Source: Thiomicrorhabdus chilensis DSM 12352
GTDB lineage: Bacteria; Pseudomonadota; Gammaproteobacteria; Thiomicrospirales; Thiomicrospiraceae
Direction: 5' to 3'
Assembly (NCBI RefSeq): GCF_000483485.1
Contig: NZ_KI519609.1
Coordinates: 104,006-168,005 of the forward strand
Length of the DNA: 64,000 bases
Part shown: positions 30,290 to 39,296 of the stretch, one piece after another
Numbering within the stretch: position 1 is the stretch's first letter
Layout of the letters: each line of letters starts with the position of its first letter
Translations under genes and position numbers: made by a program
The notes under the pieces: generated by a model
The model's database searches: none
The model's input: the letters and a program-made list of their open reading frames with translations, nothing else
Told to the model about the DNA's origin: nothing

Positions 30290-31897
30290 TTAGGTGGCCG
30301 AATTGAGTAGCATCTTCTCCATATGGTAACTGATCCGGTACAGGTGTTTGCTGACGCGCTCCATCCAACGGATTGCTTGTAACGCGTCCTGACACTGTTC
30401 GGCACTCAGTTCCCCTTGTCCCATTTGTTGCACCATTCTATGGCGGTAGCCTTCCGAATCCTGGCGGATGGCGTGGTGTAGCTTACGGGTCAGTTTGACC
30501 ATTTGGCTCCATTTTTTTTGGCCGATCAGGCTGTGAAGTTCGATCACGTCTTTTTCCAGTTGGTGGCTCGTGTCAATCAAATCCGAATAGTGCCGAGATG
30601 CGCGGGCCCGGTCAGACTCTTCCTCGCAGCGTTCATGCAGGCGTTGCAAATGGTCCAGAGTGTGAATCATGGAAACCAGTCGTTTCCAATGGTTTCCTTG
30701 CGTGTGGTTCAAGTGAATCAGATCCAAGTAAACCTGAGTTTGATCGAGTTCCTGCTGAAGGGATTGCAACTTGGAATAGATAAGTGTGTCCGACGGGTTG
30801 CGCAATAAGCCATGTAGTTGGCTCAGTAAGGCTTTGTTTAGGCTGATCAGGGTTGTTTGTACGGCGTTTAAAGCCAGTTCGGGCGTGTTTAATAATTGAT
30901 TGTCGAGTGCTTGAGTGTGGCTTTCTTTGTCTTGTGGAATCAATTTTCGGATCAGCCGGGCAAAAGGCTGGCTCACAGGTAGGATAAGCAGGACACCCAG
31001 CAGATTGAATAGGGTATGGAATCCAACGAGCGCGATTTCGGCATGTTGTTCAAGAGCCGTCGGGCTGAAAAATGCCCAGGCCTGGGTGTAAGGGGTGATT
31101 AAAAATAGAGCCATGACCGCTGTCATTATGTTGTATACGAAATGGGAGGCACCGGTGCGTTTTGCTCCTACGGTACCTCCGATTGCTGCCAGAAGGGACT
31201 TAACGGTGGTGCCAATGTCCATGCCGATCACTAAAGCCACCGCTTGTTCAAACTGAATGAGGTCATTGAATAAAGCGGTTAACGTCAAAGCAACCCCGGC
31301 ACTGGAGGATTGGGTGATGGTGGTAAAGACCATTCCGATTATGACCAGTTGAATGAGTCCGGTTACTGTATTGGCGGGCATTTGGCTAAAATCCACCCAC
31401 TCGACCATACCGGCCATGGCGGTTTGCAGGGTGTCGATTCCAACAAAAATAAGGCCGAATCCGGCTAGCGCCAAGCCGATGTAATGCCATTTTTGTGAAG
31501 CGAACAGCCTCATCATCACCCCGATGAGAATGATGGCGGAGGCGATGGAATCGATCGAGAACTTGAAACCCAGCACCACCACCATCCAGCCGGTGATGGT
31601 GGTGCCGATATTGGCGCCGAAAATAATCCCCAAGGCATTGCTAAAACTCATCAGGCCTGCACCGACAAAACCGACGGCCGCCAAAGTAGTGGCGCTGGAA
31701 GATTGAACGATGGCAGTGGCTAGCGCCCCGCTGAGAGCCCCGGTGGCGGGTGTTTTGGTAAAACGTAACAGGGCGGAGCGAATCCGATCACCGGCCAGCT
31801 TTTTGAGACTGTCCGTCATGATGATCATGCCCAGCAGAAATAGGCCGAGTCCTCCGGCAGTGAGTAAAAACGTATTGAATGCCTGCATGGCTTGCAT
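30290..31897 (-). CDS. Na/Pi cotransporter family protein with PhoU-like C-terminus
   Basis: Sodium-dependent phosphate transport family (NptA/PF02690). Two inverted Na_Pi repeats carry the signature TAIVQSSSATTLAAVGFVG (about 65) and FTTITQSSSAGVALTLTALF (about 195). From about 330 the protein is soluble and helical, resembling PhoU, as in YjbB-type proteins that can export phosphate. ATG 31897 (535 residues) follows GGAG at the right distance; a TTG at 31912 is possible. It contains two CAGGCCTG sites (31077 within CCCAGGCCTGGG, and 31652). Confidence 0.88.
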   Translation of the reverse strand: MQAMQAFNTFLLTAGGLGLFLLGMIIMTDSLKKLAGDRIRSALLRFTKTPATGALSGALATAIVQSSSATTLAAVGFVGAGLMSFSNALGIIFGANIGTTITGWMVVVLGFKFSIDSIASAIILIGVMMRLFASQKWHYIGLALAGFGLIFVGIDTLQTAMAGMVEWVDFSQMPANTVTGLIQLVIIGMVFTTITQSSSAGVALTLTALFNDLIQFEQAVALVIGMDIGTTVKSLLAAIGGTVGAKRTGASHFVYNIMTAVMALFLITPYTQAWAFFSPTALEQHAEIALVGFHTLFNLLGVLLILPVSQPFARLIRKLIPQDKESHTQALDNQLLNTPELALNAVQTTLISLNKALLSQLHGLLRNPSDTLIYSKLQSLQQELDQTQVYLDLIHLNHTQGNHWKRLVSMIHTLDHLQRLHERCEEESDRARASRHYSDLIDTSHQLEKDVIELHSLIGQKKWSQMVKLTRKLHHAIRQDSEGYRHRMVQQMGQGELSAEQCQDALQAIRWMERVSKHLYRISYHMEKMLLNSAT

Positions 31898-32079
31898 GAG
31901 ATGGCTCCGCAATAAAAGGGAATTCGCGTATTTTGATTATAATGGATTAGGCGCCGTATAGGTGAATTTGCCAAAGTGAAGCTTGTTGCCTTGAGCGTGC
32001 AATGGTAAATTGCTTTGAAATGATTCGCAACGAATGCGGAATCGTCTGCATTAAACCGAGATACATGAGGTGAATACCA

Positions 32080-32982
32080 TTGGACAAGGCAGAAAGTTCG
32101 GTTCAATCCGCTATCTTAAAACCCATTCCGCAACAAGGCTGTTATTTGACGTTTTCCCTGAAACCGCATGGGGATTATGTCGGTGCACTGTCTAAACTGG
32201 CTTGTCAGGTGGATGGTGACAGTCTGGTTGTGGGGGTGGGTCTCTCATTGGCGGAGGCGTTAGGTAAAAAAGTGCAGGGTTTACGTTTGTTTCCAGCCAT
32301 GGTCAATCAGGGGATTGAGATTCCTTCCACTCCGGCCGCCTTGTGGCTGTGGCTCAGGGGACGGGATCGCGGCAAGATTGTGTTGCAGGCCAAGCAGTTG
32401 ATCGATGAGTTGGCATCGGCGTTTGTTTTGGAACAGCGCATTGAATCCTTTAAATATGGCAACGCCCAGGACCTGACCGGTTATGAGGATGGCACCGAAA
32501 ACCCGGTAGGCGAGGCTGCGGTTGAGGCGGCTGTGGTGACTGAAGGGCTTTTGGCCGGCTCCAGCTTTGTGGCGGTTCAGCAATGGGTGCATGATTTGGA
32601 TGCGTTTCGCGCAAAATCGCCCCAGCAACAGGACAATACCTTTGGGCGGCGCATTGCCGATAACGAAGAGTTTGACGAAGCGCCTGAATCGGCGCATGTG
32701 AAACGTACCGCGCAGGAGTCTTTTGATCCGGAAGCGTTTGTGATTCGGCGCTCCATGCCATGGTCGGAAGGCGAGCGCCTAGGATTGGTGTTTACCGCTT
32801 TCGGGCGTTCGTTTGATGCCTATGAAGCGATTCTGAAACGGATGATAGGGTTGGAAGATGGCATTGTCGATGCGTTATTCAGCTTCACGCACCCGCTGAC
32901 CGGTGCTTATTTCTGGTGTCCTCCGCTGACGGAGTCTGGTTTGAATTTAAGCGCCTTGGGCATTGAGGGGGGTAAGATATGA
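32080..32982 (+). CDS. Dye-decolourising (DyP-type) haem peroxidase
   Basis: Haem peroxidase that oxidises dyes, porphyrins or sulfides with H2O2. The start is a TTG after AGGTG. The distal motif GYEDGTENP (GxxDG) is near residue 132, with the proximal His probably in SAHVKRTAQ near 205 and the distal Arg in FVIRRSMPW near 225. 300 residues, class P/B type with no Tat signal, so cytoplasmic; no encapsulin gene is adjacent. It overlaps the thioredoxin-fold gene by four bases (ATGA), so the two are coupled. Confidence 0.9.
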   Translation: MDKAESSVQSAILKPIPQQGCYLTFSLKPHGDYVGALSKLACQVDGDSLVVGVGLSLAEALGKKVQGLRLFPAMVNQGIEIPSTPAALWLWLRGRDRGKIVLQAKQLIDELASAFVLEQRIESFKYGNAQDLTGYEDGTENPVGEAAVEAAVVTEGLLAGSSFVAVQQWVHDLDAFRAKSPQQQDNTFGRRIADNEEFDEAPESAHVKRTAQESFDPEAFVIRRSMPWSEGERLGLVFTAFGRSFDAYEAILKRMIGLEDGIVDALFSFTHPLTGAYFWCPPLTESGLNLSALGIEGGKI

Positions 32983-33494
32983 GGTCTATGTGGAGAAAAA
33001 ACGGATTTTTAGTTTGGCTGATGCCTTTTTTGCTGTTTATGACGGTTTCAGAACTTCATGCCGACTGGCGTTTGCAACCGGTCGAAGATTTTTCGGCCGT
33101 GGCCCAGCAGGCTCAAGCCCGCAATGTACCCGTGGTTATTTATTTCAGCCGTGAACGTTGCCCGCCTTGTCAACGTTTTGAAGAGAATGCTTTACTGCCG
33201 TTGATCGAAAACGGCTTGGTGGCCGATTACATTGAGATTGTGGAGCTGATCGCCGACAACGACGCTAAAGTAAAAGATTTTTATGGAGATGAAGTCCCGG
33301 CCAGCGAAATGGTCGAGCTGTATAATGTGACGACCTTTCCTCGTCTGGTGTTTGTGAATGCGCAGGGTGATGAACTGGGGATCCGCATGGAAAACTCCGG
33401 TGCCTATGATTATTTTCCGTATTATTTCCGGCAGCGTATTAATCAGGCGTTGGAAAAGTTGGCTAACCCCAAGCGGATAAAAGAAGGCTATTAA
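32979..33494 (+). CDS. Secreted thioredoxin-fold protein (CPPC)
   Basis: Thioredoxin-like periplasmic protein. Residues 1-28 form a signal or anchor segment (FLVWLMPFLLFMTVSELHA), then a thioredoxin fold with active site RERCPPCQRFE near residue 60 and the cis-Pro loop VTTFPRLVFV near 125. A CPPC redox pair is unusual; most thioredoxins have CGPC. It resembles the SoxW / DUF255-like group of periplasmic thioredoxins in sulfur oxidisers, but this is uncertain. Translationally coupled to the DyP peroxidase. Confidence 0.8.
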   Translation: MRSMWRKNGFLVWLMPFLLFMTVSELHADWRLQPVEDFSAVAQQAQARNVPVVIYFSRERCPPCQRFEENALLPLIENGLVADYIEIVELIADNDAKVKDFYGDEVPASEMVELYNVTTFPRLVFVNAQGDELGIRMENSGAYDYFPYYFRQRINQALEKLANPKRIKEGY

Positions 33495-33518
33495 GCTTAT
33501 TGATCTATTTTAGTTAAG

Positions 33519-33530
33519 GCTCCTAGGAGC
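33519..33530. other. 12-bp perfect palindrome GCTCCTAGGAGC
   Basis: Between the thioredoxin-fold gene and the next membrane-protein gene; possible operator or short hairpin. Confidence 0.35.
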
Positions 33531-33555
33531 AATAATCGTATAAAAAGGAAAAAAT

Positions 33556-33960
33556 ATGGGTTCGAATGTGTCGGTTTCTTCAGGTGGCGGGGCTTTATCT
33601 ACAATCGGTAAATTACCCTGGATGCTGTTTATTGTCCTATTTTTGATTGCGACGGAGTATTTTCAGATCTCCCTGCAGGGCACGGTCGGGTATGTGTTCA
33701 TTTCCGTGGCAGTAGTCATTCTGTTCATTGAGATGTTCAAGTCCGGTGATGTCAGCGCAGTCTCTTTTTTGGTGGATCAGTTCTGGGCGGTGTTGACGGT
33801 CATTCTGGCGACAGGCCTGCTCAGTTATCTATGGTTTGTGGAGGGACAAGAACCCAATTTTTACCATTGGATCGGGTATGCCATCATCATTGCCGATGCT
33901 TTGTTGAATCCGTTCAACGCCTTTAGAACCGCGCTGCGCAATTTTGATGTTGCCGGGTAA
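33556..33960 (+). CDS. Unknown small integral membrane protein
   Basis: Not recognised. 134 residues with a Gly/Ser-rich N-terminus and four predicted membrane segments: PWMLFIVLFLIATEYF, VGYVFISVAVVILFIEMF, FWAVLTVILATGLLSYLWFV and YHWIGYAIIIADALLNPF. The ribosome site AAAAAGGAAAA precedes the ATG. It lies between the DyP/thioredoxin pair and queF on the same strand. A CAGGCCTG occurs at 33812. Confidence 0.7.
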   Translation: MGSNVSVSSGGGALSTIGKLPWMLFIVLFLIATEYFQISLQGTVGYVFISVAVVILFIEMFKSGDVSAVSFLVDQFWAVLTVILATGLLSYLWFVEGQEPNFYHWIGYAIIIADALLNPFNAFRTALRNFDVAG

Positions 33961-33998
33961 GGGTAAGTTTAAAAATCGAAGAGACTGGAGAATTAAAT

Positions 33999-34841
33999 TT
34001 GAGCGCTAAAGCAAACGCATCCACCGCCAATAAGAGTCTGTTAGGGCGAGTCACGCCCTATTGCAAGACCTATGACCCTTCGCTGTTGTTTCCGATTCCG
34101 CGTCAGGAAAAACGCGACGAACTCGGATTTGATCTGCACAGTCTGCCGTTTCAGGGATTGGATATCTGGACCGCATTCGAGGTGTCGTGGCTCAATCCGA
34201 AAGGTAAGCCGGTGGCGGTGATTGCCGAGTTTGCCTTTCCGGCGGATTCGCCCAATCTGATTGAGTCCAAATCCTTTAAATTGTATTTGAATTCGTTCAA
34301 TGGCACCCGTTTCGATTCTCAGGAGGCGGTCGTCAACCATTGGATCGAAGATCTGTCGGTCGCCTGTGGTGCGGAGGTGGCGGTGGACGTTCGCAGTCTG
34401 GATGAAGAAGAGACCCTGATCGGTCGTTTGCCGGGCGACAACCTTGATGCGTTGGATATCGAAGTCACGGATTATCAGGTCAACCCCGGTTTGTTGACGG
34501 TAGAAGAGTCGGCCGATGAGGTTCAGGAAACCCTAAATAGCCATCTTCTCAAATCCAATTGCCTGGTCACGGGTCAGCCCGATTGGGGTTCGATTGTGAT
34601 TCGTTACCGAGGGACTCAGATTGACCATGAAGGCTTGTTGAAGTATCTGATTTCGTTCCGTGAGCATAATGAGTTTCATGAACAGTGCGTGGAACGGGTG
34701 TTTACCGACATCATGCGCCGTTGCCAACCGTCCGAACTGACCGTATATGCGCGTTATGTGCGGCGTGGTGGATTGGATATCAACCCATATCGTTCCAATT
34801 TTGAAGATGAATTTGATATTTCGCGCACCGTTCGCCAGTAG
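33999..34841 (+). CDS. queF: NADPH-dependent 7-cyano-7-deazaguanine reductase
   Basis: Reduces preQ0 to preQ1 in queuosine synthesis. The 280-residue length is that of the long, bimodular QueF as in E. coli. The nucleophilic Cys is in LKSNCLVTGQPDWGS (about residue 188), followed by the substrate-binding EFHEQCVERVF. The start is a TTG with GGAG eight bases upstream. Confidence 0.95.
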   Translation: MSAKANASTANKSLLGRVTPYCKTYDPSLLFPIPRQEKRDELGFDLHSLPFQGLDIWTAFEVSWLNPKGKPVAVIAEFAFPADSPNLIESKSFKLYLNSFNGTRFDSQEAVVNHWIEDLSVACGAEVAVDVRSLDEEETLIGRLPGDNLDALDIEVTDYQVNPGLLTVEESADEVQETLNSHLLKSNCLVTGQPDWGSIVIRYRGTQIDHEGLLKYLISFREHNEFHEQCVERVFTDIMRRCQPSELTVYARYVRRGGLDINPYRSNFEDEFDISRTVRQ

Positions 34842-34849
34842 GTTTGCTT

Positions 34850-35029
34850 GTGTCTTTCCTTAACTGGTTGTTCGGGCTGTTTGGTTATGAATGGGTCAAG
34901 CAGGACAGGCCTGCCGATTCTGCCGATACCACTGAAGACGGCTTTACCGACATGGCCGAAGAGGAGGGCTGGAACGATTTGTATGACGCCTCCCCAAAGT
35001 ATGTATTGCGTAAAAAATCGCTTGATTGA
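34850..35029 (+). CDS. Possible small protein downstream of queF
   Basis: A 59-residue ORF that could start at GTG 34850 (TAGGT upstream). It has a hydrophobic aromatic N-terminus (LNWLFGLFGYEW) and an acidic middle (TEDGFTDMAEEEGWNDLYD). It includes a CAGGCCTG with tail CCGATTCT (34906) within coding sequence. I do not recognise a family; the ORF could also be fortuitous. Confidence 0.4.
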   Translation: MSFLNWLFGLFGYEWVKQDRPADSADTTEDGFTDMAEEEGWNDLYDASPKYVLRKKSLD

Positions 35030-35044
35030 AAATGAGCAGGCCTG
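35025..35044 (-). repeat. CAGGCCTG dispersed element
   Basis: On the minus strand CAGGCCTG plus tail CTCATTTTCAAT. It overlaps the end of the small ORF ahead of the 35108 gene. Confidence 0.7.
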
Positions 35045-35107
35045 GTTGTTGTCAAAAAGCTGCACACGGCTGAAAGACGATGAAGGAGTGAGAGTGCAAG
35101 GAGCATC

Positions 35108-35413
35108 ATGACGGAACGGGATGTCATCAATATTAAAAACACCTTGAAAGCGCAACAATTGATGGCGTGTTTTGACCAAAATTTACAGCGTTTAAAAAAG
35201 CACGGGGCGGATGAAAACGAAGAAGAGTCCGCCACCATCGATATGCTTTCCGAATGTTTGGAAGAGGCGATTGAGAATGGCATAGCGATAGAGGAATTGC
35301 AGTCACGTGCCAGCCAGCTCGCGCAGTTTGCCTTTGATCGTGGTTATATCCAGCACGAGGTTGAAGAGTTGTTGACCATGCGTCCGAATCCAAACGGCAA
35401 GCGCCCCGGGTGA
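35108..35413 (+). CDS. Hypothetical helical protein
   Basis: Not recognised. 101 residues, acidic and probably all helical (IDMLSECLEEAIENGIAIEELQ; ASQLAQFAFDRGYIQHEVEELL), with no signal peptide. AAGGAGC lies six bases upstream of the ATG, a strong ribosome site. It is 25 bp before the truncated haemoglobin gene and probably shares its transcript. Confidence 0.65.
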   Translation: MTERDVINIKNTLKAQQLMACFDQNLQRLKKHGADENEEESATIDMLSECLEEAIENGIAIEELQSRASQLAQFAFDRGYIQHEVEELLTMRPNPNGKRPG

Positions 35414-35438
35414 TCCCCTAACAAGAGACTAAAAAACG

Positions 35439-35873
35439 ATGGAAATACAAGCGCAAACGGCTTACGGCATGGGAGACGCCACTTATCAGGCGGTAGGCGG
35501 CTATGATGGTTTAGTGAAGCTGGTGGACGATTTTTATGATGCCATGGACACCTTGCCAGAGGCACAATCTATTCGCGCCATGCACGCTGATGACCTGAGT
35601 TCGTCGCGTGATAAGTTGGTGCATTTTCTGTCGGGCTGGATGAACGGCCCGCAAATTTACGCGGAAAAATACGGTTCCATCAATATTCCGCTGGCGCATG
35701 CCTTTCTGGACATCAAGGAGGCCGAGCGCGACGCATGGTTGCTGTGCATGCAGACAGCAATTGCCAAACAGAATTATCCTCAGGCATTGCAGGACTATCT
35801 GAAACAGCAGTTTTTCCGCCCTGCCGAACGCATTCGCCAAGTTTCCCAACAGAAACGCCAGCCGGAATCCTAA
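35439..35873 (+). CDS. Group II truncated haemoglobin
   Basis: Small 2-on-2 globin binding O2, NO or H2O2. 144 residues: VGGYDGLVKLVDDFYDAM (helices A-B), KLVHFLSGWMNGPQIYAEKYG (helix E region), the proximal His in IPLAHAFLDI, and the group II Trp in ERDAWLLCM. The usual HAPFPI is HAFLDI here. Likely roles are NO or oxygen chemistry at low oxygen; this is from the family. It follows the unknown 35108 gene. Confidence 0.9.
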   Translation: MEIQAQTAYGMGDATYQAVGGYDGLVKLVDDFYDAMDTLPEAQSIRAMHADDLSSSRDKLVHFLSGWMNGPQIYAEKYGSINIPLAHAFLDIKEAERDAWLLCMQTAIAKQNYPQALQDYLKQQFFRPAERIRQVSQQKRQPES

Positions 35874-35884
35874 TTTGGGCGTTT

Positions 35885-35904
35885 ATTGAATATCAGCAGG
35901 CCTG
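35885..35904 (-). repeat. CAGGCCTG dispersed element, two-sided
   Basis: CAGGCCTG at 35897-35904. The minus-strand tail CTGATATTCAAT and plus-strand tail TCCATTTGGATG both resemble the consensus tail. It lies between convergent trHb and lipoprotein genes. Confidence 0.65.
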
Positions 35905-35933
35905 TCCATTTGGATGGACAGAAGCTTGTTCAA

Positions 35934-36533
35934 TCACTTTTCTATTTTCCCCACAGTACCCAGTATGCGGTTGATTTCAGTGCGTTGCGGACGAAAACTG
36001 CGTGGCGCATCCGCCATGCTGCCGTCGCTTAATGCACCGGCACAGGTCAGGCGATAAACATTCGGTTGCTGCTTGGATTTTAAATACAGATGCACCAAGT
36101 CCATGGTTTCGGGTCGCTCGTAAGACAGGGCAAGCACCGGGTTGTATTCCGGCAGGTCGCTGGTTCGAGTGTGAAGATTGGCGGCCATTTGAATCGGCTG
36201 ATTGAGTTGCGCAATCTGCTCTTCACCAAGCTGAACCCGCTCTATCCGGAAGGATTCGGGTTGAATGACGGTACGGCTTGTTTGCAGTTCATATATTTCG
36301 ATACGGCAGTGCTGTTCACGTCGATCAAACCCGCTGCCTGTGATTTGGCCGAACTGGATGAACTGGCGCGCTTTGCCTGCCGGGATGGTGATGGTTTGCT
36401 TGAGATGGAAACGTTCACCTGGTTGAACATTCATCATGCTTTTGGGTGGGTTGGAATTACAACCGGATACGAGACTGATGACGCCGACCAGCGTTACCGC
36501 TATGAGACTGTTTTTGAAGTGAAAACCGAACAT
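35934..36533 (-). CDS. Hypothetical lipoprotein
   Basis: Unknown 199-residue lipoprotein. The signal peptide ends in lipobox LVSGC (Cys25). The mature part is predicted beta-rich, with a conserved-looking QFGQITGSGFDRREQHCRIE segment and a later VYRLTCAGALSDG containing a second Cys that may form a disulfide. It is divergent from mnmG and convergent with the globin. Confidence 0.7.
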   Translation of the reverse strand: MFGFHFKNSLIAVTLVGVISLVSGCNSNPPKSMMNVQPGERFHLKQTITIPAGKARQFIQFGQITGSGFDRREQHCRIEIYELQTSRTVIQPESFRIERVQLGEEQIAQLNQPIQMAANLHTRTSDLPEYNPVLALSYERPETMDLVHLYLKSKQQPNVYRLTCAGALSDGSMADAPRSFRPQRTEINRILGTVGKIEK

Positions 36534-36698
36534 ATTGCGCCCCTTTTTAGGTTGTGGGATGGATGCCTGGTTGAATGGGATTAGCTTATGGTAAAATACT
36601 TTACTATTTTATATCAGTTATTTTAACATCGGTTTCGTTGATTGTATCAACCTGGATTAATCCGTGGGTTGAATCGGCTTTTCCAGAAGGAATGCAAC

Positions 36699-38597
36699 AT
36701 GGATGCGTTAAGTTCTAATTATGAGGTTATCGTGGTGGGCGGCGGTCATGCCGGTACCGAAGCAGCACTGGCTGCGGCACGCATGGGCCAGAAAACCCTG
36801 TTGCTGACCCATAATATCGATACCTTGGGACAGATGTCGTGCAATCCGGCAATCGGCGGGATCGGCAAAGGGCATTTAGTTAAAGAGGTGGATGCCTTGG
36901 GTGGTGCCATGGCGTTGGCGATTGACCAGGCCGGGATTCAGTTCCGAACCCTTAACGCCTCAAAAGGTCCGGCGGTACGCGCCACCCGTGCGCAGGCTGA
37001 TCGAGTGTTGTATCGCCAGGCGATTCGCACCTTGCTGGAAAACCAAGTCAATTTGTCGATTTTCCAACAGCCTGTTGAAGACTTGATTTTGGAAGGCGAC
37101 CAGGTGCGCGGCGTGGAAACCCGAATGGGGTTGAAGTTCTATGCGCATCAAGTTGTCTTGACGGTGGGCACTTTTTTGGCCGGTCGCATTCATATCGGTT
37201 TGCAGAACTACGAAGGGGGGCGTGCTGGTGACGCCCCGTCGAATCGTTTGGCGGCGCGTTTGCGTGAGTTGGAGCTGCCGGTCGGTCGCCTAAAGACAGG
37301 CACACCACCGCGCATTGATGCACGCACCGTCAATTTCGATGCCATGCAGATCCAGCACGGTGATGATCCGGCTCCGGTATTCTCTTATATGGGCAAGCGT
37401 TCCATGCACCCACAGCAGATCCCTTGCTACATCACCTACACCAATGCCCAGACGCACGAGGCGATCATGGCCTCATTGGATCAGTCGCCGATGTATTCCG
37501 ATGAGGGTGAAATCGACAGTGTCGGGCCGAGATATTGCCCTTCGATCGAAGACAAGGTGATGCGTTTCGCCGATAAGGATCGCCATCAGGTGTTTATCGA
37601 GCCGGAAGGGCTGACCAGTAACGAACTCTACCCGAATGGGATTTCCACCAGCTTGCCGTTTGAAACCCAGTTGCAGATTGTGCAGTCTATGGAAGGGTTA
37701 GAAAATGCGCGCATTATGCGACCGGGTTACGCCATCGAGTATGACTATTTCGACCCGCGGGGATTGAAACCGACTTTGGAAACCCGTCATATCCACGGCT
37801 TGTATTTTGCCGGGCAGATCAACGGGACCACCGGCTATGAAGAAGCCGCAGCCCAAGGGATTTTGGCTGGCATTAATGCTGCACGCCGTGCGCAGATGCA
37901 GGAGCAGTGGTATCCGCGCCGTGACGAAGCCTATATCGGTGTGCTTGTAGATGATCTGATTACCATGGGCACCACCGAGCCTTACCGCATGTTTACGTCG
38001 CGTGCCGAATACCGTTTGATGTTGCGCGAGGACAATGCCGATCAGCGCCTGACGCCGATTGCGCGCCAGTTTGGTTTGATCGATGATGTCCGTTGGATGG
38101 CGTTTGAAACCAAAATGGAAAGCCTTGAGCAAGAGCTTGAGCGGTTGAAAAAAACCTGGATTTATCCGTCACATGCGGAAGCCAAGCAGGCCGAAGCCCT
38201 GATGGAACTGCCTCTAAGCAAGGAGCAAAGTCTGTTCGATCTTTTGAAACGCCCTAAGGTGGCGTACAGCGCGCTGGCTGAGCTTGAAGTGTTTGGTAAA
38301 GGGGTTGCCTCCGAAGAGGTGGTTGATCAGATCGAGATTGAAGCCAAGTATTCCGGTTACATTGAGCGCCAGAAGCAGGATATCGACAAACTTAAACGTT
38401 CGGAAGCGGTTAAAATTCCCGAAGACTTGGATTTGGATGGCATTTCCGGTTTATCGAATGAGGTCAAGCAAAAGCTTCGAGATCATAAGCCTGCAACCCT
38501 GGGCATGGCCAGCCGTATTCAGGGCATCACTCCGGCGGCGATTTCCATTTTGCTGATCTCCATCAAAAAGCATCGTTCCGGCAATAAGGTAGCTTGA
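36699..38597 (+). CDS. mnmG: tRNA uridine-5-carboxymethylaminomethyl modification enzyme MnmG
   Basis: FAD enzyme that acts with MnmE on tRNA U34. FAD-binding [19 protein letters not shown] near residue 10; the catalytic-Cys region CYITYTN; C-terminal [18 protein letters not shown] end ([20 protein letters not shown]). ATG 36699 (632 residues) has AAGGA upstream and matches the family start; the ATG at 36642 would add 19 unrelated residues. First gene of the mnmG-rsmG-parA-parB series. Confidence 0.97.
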   Translation: MDALSSNYEVIVVGGGHAGTEAALAAARMGQKTLLLTHNIDTLGQMSCNPAIGGIGKGHLVKEVDALGGAMALAIDQAGIQFRTLNASKGPAVRATRAQADRVLYRQAIRTLLENQVNLSIFQQPVEDLILEGDQVRGVETRMGLKFYAHQVVLTVGTFLAGRIHIGLQNYEGGRAGDAPSNRLAARLRELELPVGRLKTGTPPRIDARTVNFDAMQIQHGDDPAPVFSYMGKRSMHPQQIPCYITYTNAQTHEAIMASLDQSPMYSDEGEIDSVGPRYCPSIEDKVMRFADKDRHQVFIEPEGLTSNELYPNGISTSLPFETQLQIVQSMEGLENARIMRPGYAIEYDYFDPRGLKPTLETRHIHGLYFAGQINGTTGYEEAAAQGILAGINAARRAQMQEQWYPRRDEAYIGVLVDDLITMGTTEPYRMFTSRAEYRLMLREDNADQRLTPIARQFGLIDDVRWMAFETKMESLEQELERLKKTWIYPSHAEAKQAEALMELPLSKEQSLFDLLKRPKVAYSALAELEVFGKGVASEEVVDQIEIEAKYSGYIERQKQDIDKLKRSEAVKIPEDLDLDGISGLSNEVKQKLRDHKPATLGMASRIQGITPAAISILLISIKKHRSGNKVA

Positions 38598-38603
38598 TCC
38601 AAC

Positions 38604-39257
38604 ATGAATCAAAACCATGACATACAAGCCCTAAAACCTCAGCTGGAAGCCGGGATCAAGGCATTGCAACTGACTTTGCCTGCCCAGGCCGTAGATCAGT
38701 TGATGGCTTATTTGACCCTATTGGAAAAGTGGAATAAGGTTTATAATTTGACCGCGATCCGTGATCCGCAGGAGATGCTGGTTAAACATCTATTGGACAG
38801 TTTGGCGATTGTGCCGCACATCGAGGGACAGCGATTGATTGATGTGGGCACGGGGGGCGGCTTGCCTGGCATTCCATTGGCCATCTGTTTTCCTGACAGA
38901 GAAGTTGACCTGCTGGACAGCAACAGCAAAAAAACCCGTTTTCTGATTCAGGCCAAAGCGGAATTGGGCTTGGAGAACACCCAAGTATTCCATCAGCGTG
39001 TTGAAACCTATCAGCCGGCCGAGCGTTATGATGGGGTGGTGTCGCGTGCCTTTGCCTCGTTGGAAGACATGATGCATTGGACGGCGCATCTGCTGAAGCC
39101 AGACGGTTTCTGGTGGGCGATGAAAGCCCAAAAAGATTTTGAAGATTATTCGAAACTACCAGGCCTGGTCAAAATCGAGGCGATGATCGATTTGCAGATT
39201 CCGGGTCTTGACGCCCAGCGCATGTTGATTAAGGCAAGTCAGCAGGAAAGAAATTGA
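38604..39257 (+). CDS. rsmG: 16S rRNA (guanine527-N7)-methyltransferase
   Basis: SAM-dependent methylation of G527 in 16S rRNA. 217 residues: KWNKVYNLTAIRDPQEM near 45, the SAM site LIDVGTGGGLPGIPLAI near 78, and the conserved VSRAFASLEDM. It starts six bases after mnmG. A CAGGCCTG with part of the tail pattern lies inside (39160). Confidence 0.96.
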   Translation: MNQNHDIQALKPQLEAGIKALQLTLPAQAVDQLMAYLTLLEKWNKVYNLTAIRDPQEMLVKHLLDSLAIVPHIEGQRLIDVGTGGGLPGIPLAICFPDREVDLLDSNSKKTRFLIQAKAELGLENTQVFHQRVETYQPAERYDGVVSRAFASLEDMMHWTAHLLKPDGFWWAMKAQKDFEDYSKLPGLVKIEAMIDLQIPGLDAQRMLIKASQQERN

Positions 39258-39296
39258 AAACATTAAACGGCATACAAAAAGGTTAGGTGGCATTTC

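Noticed and set aside
32080..32982. Encapsulin cargo system around the DyP peroxidase
   Set aside because: No encapsulin shell gene adjoins it; the neighbour is a thioredoxin-fold protein.
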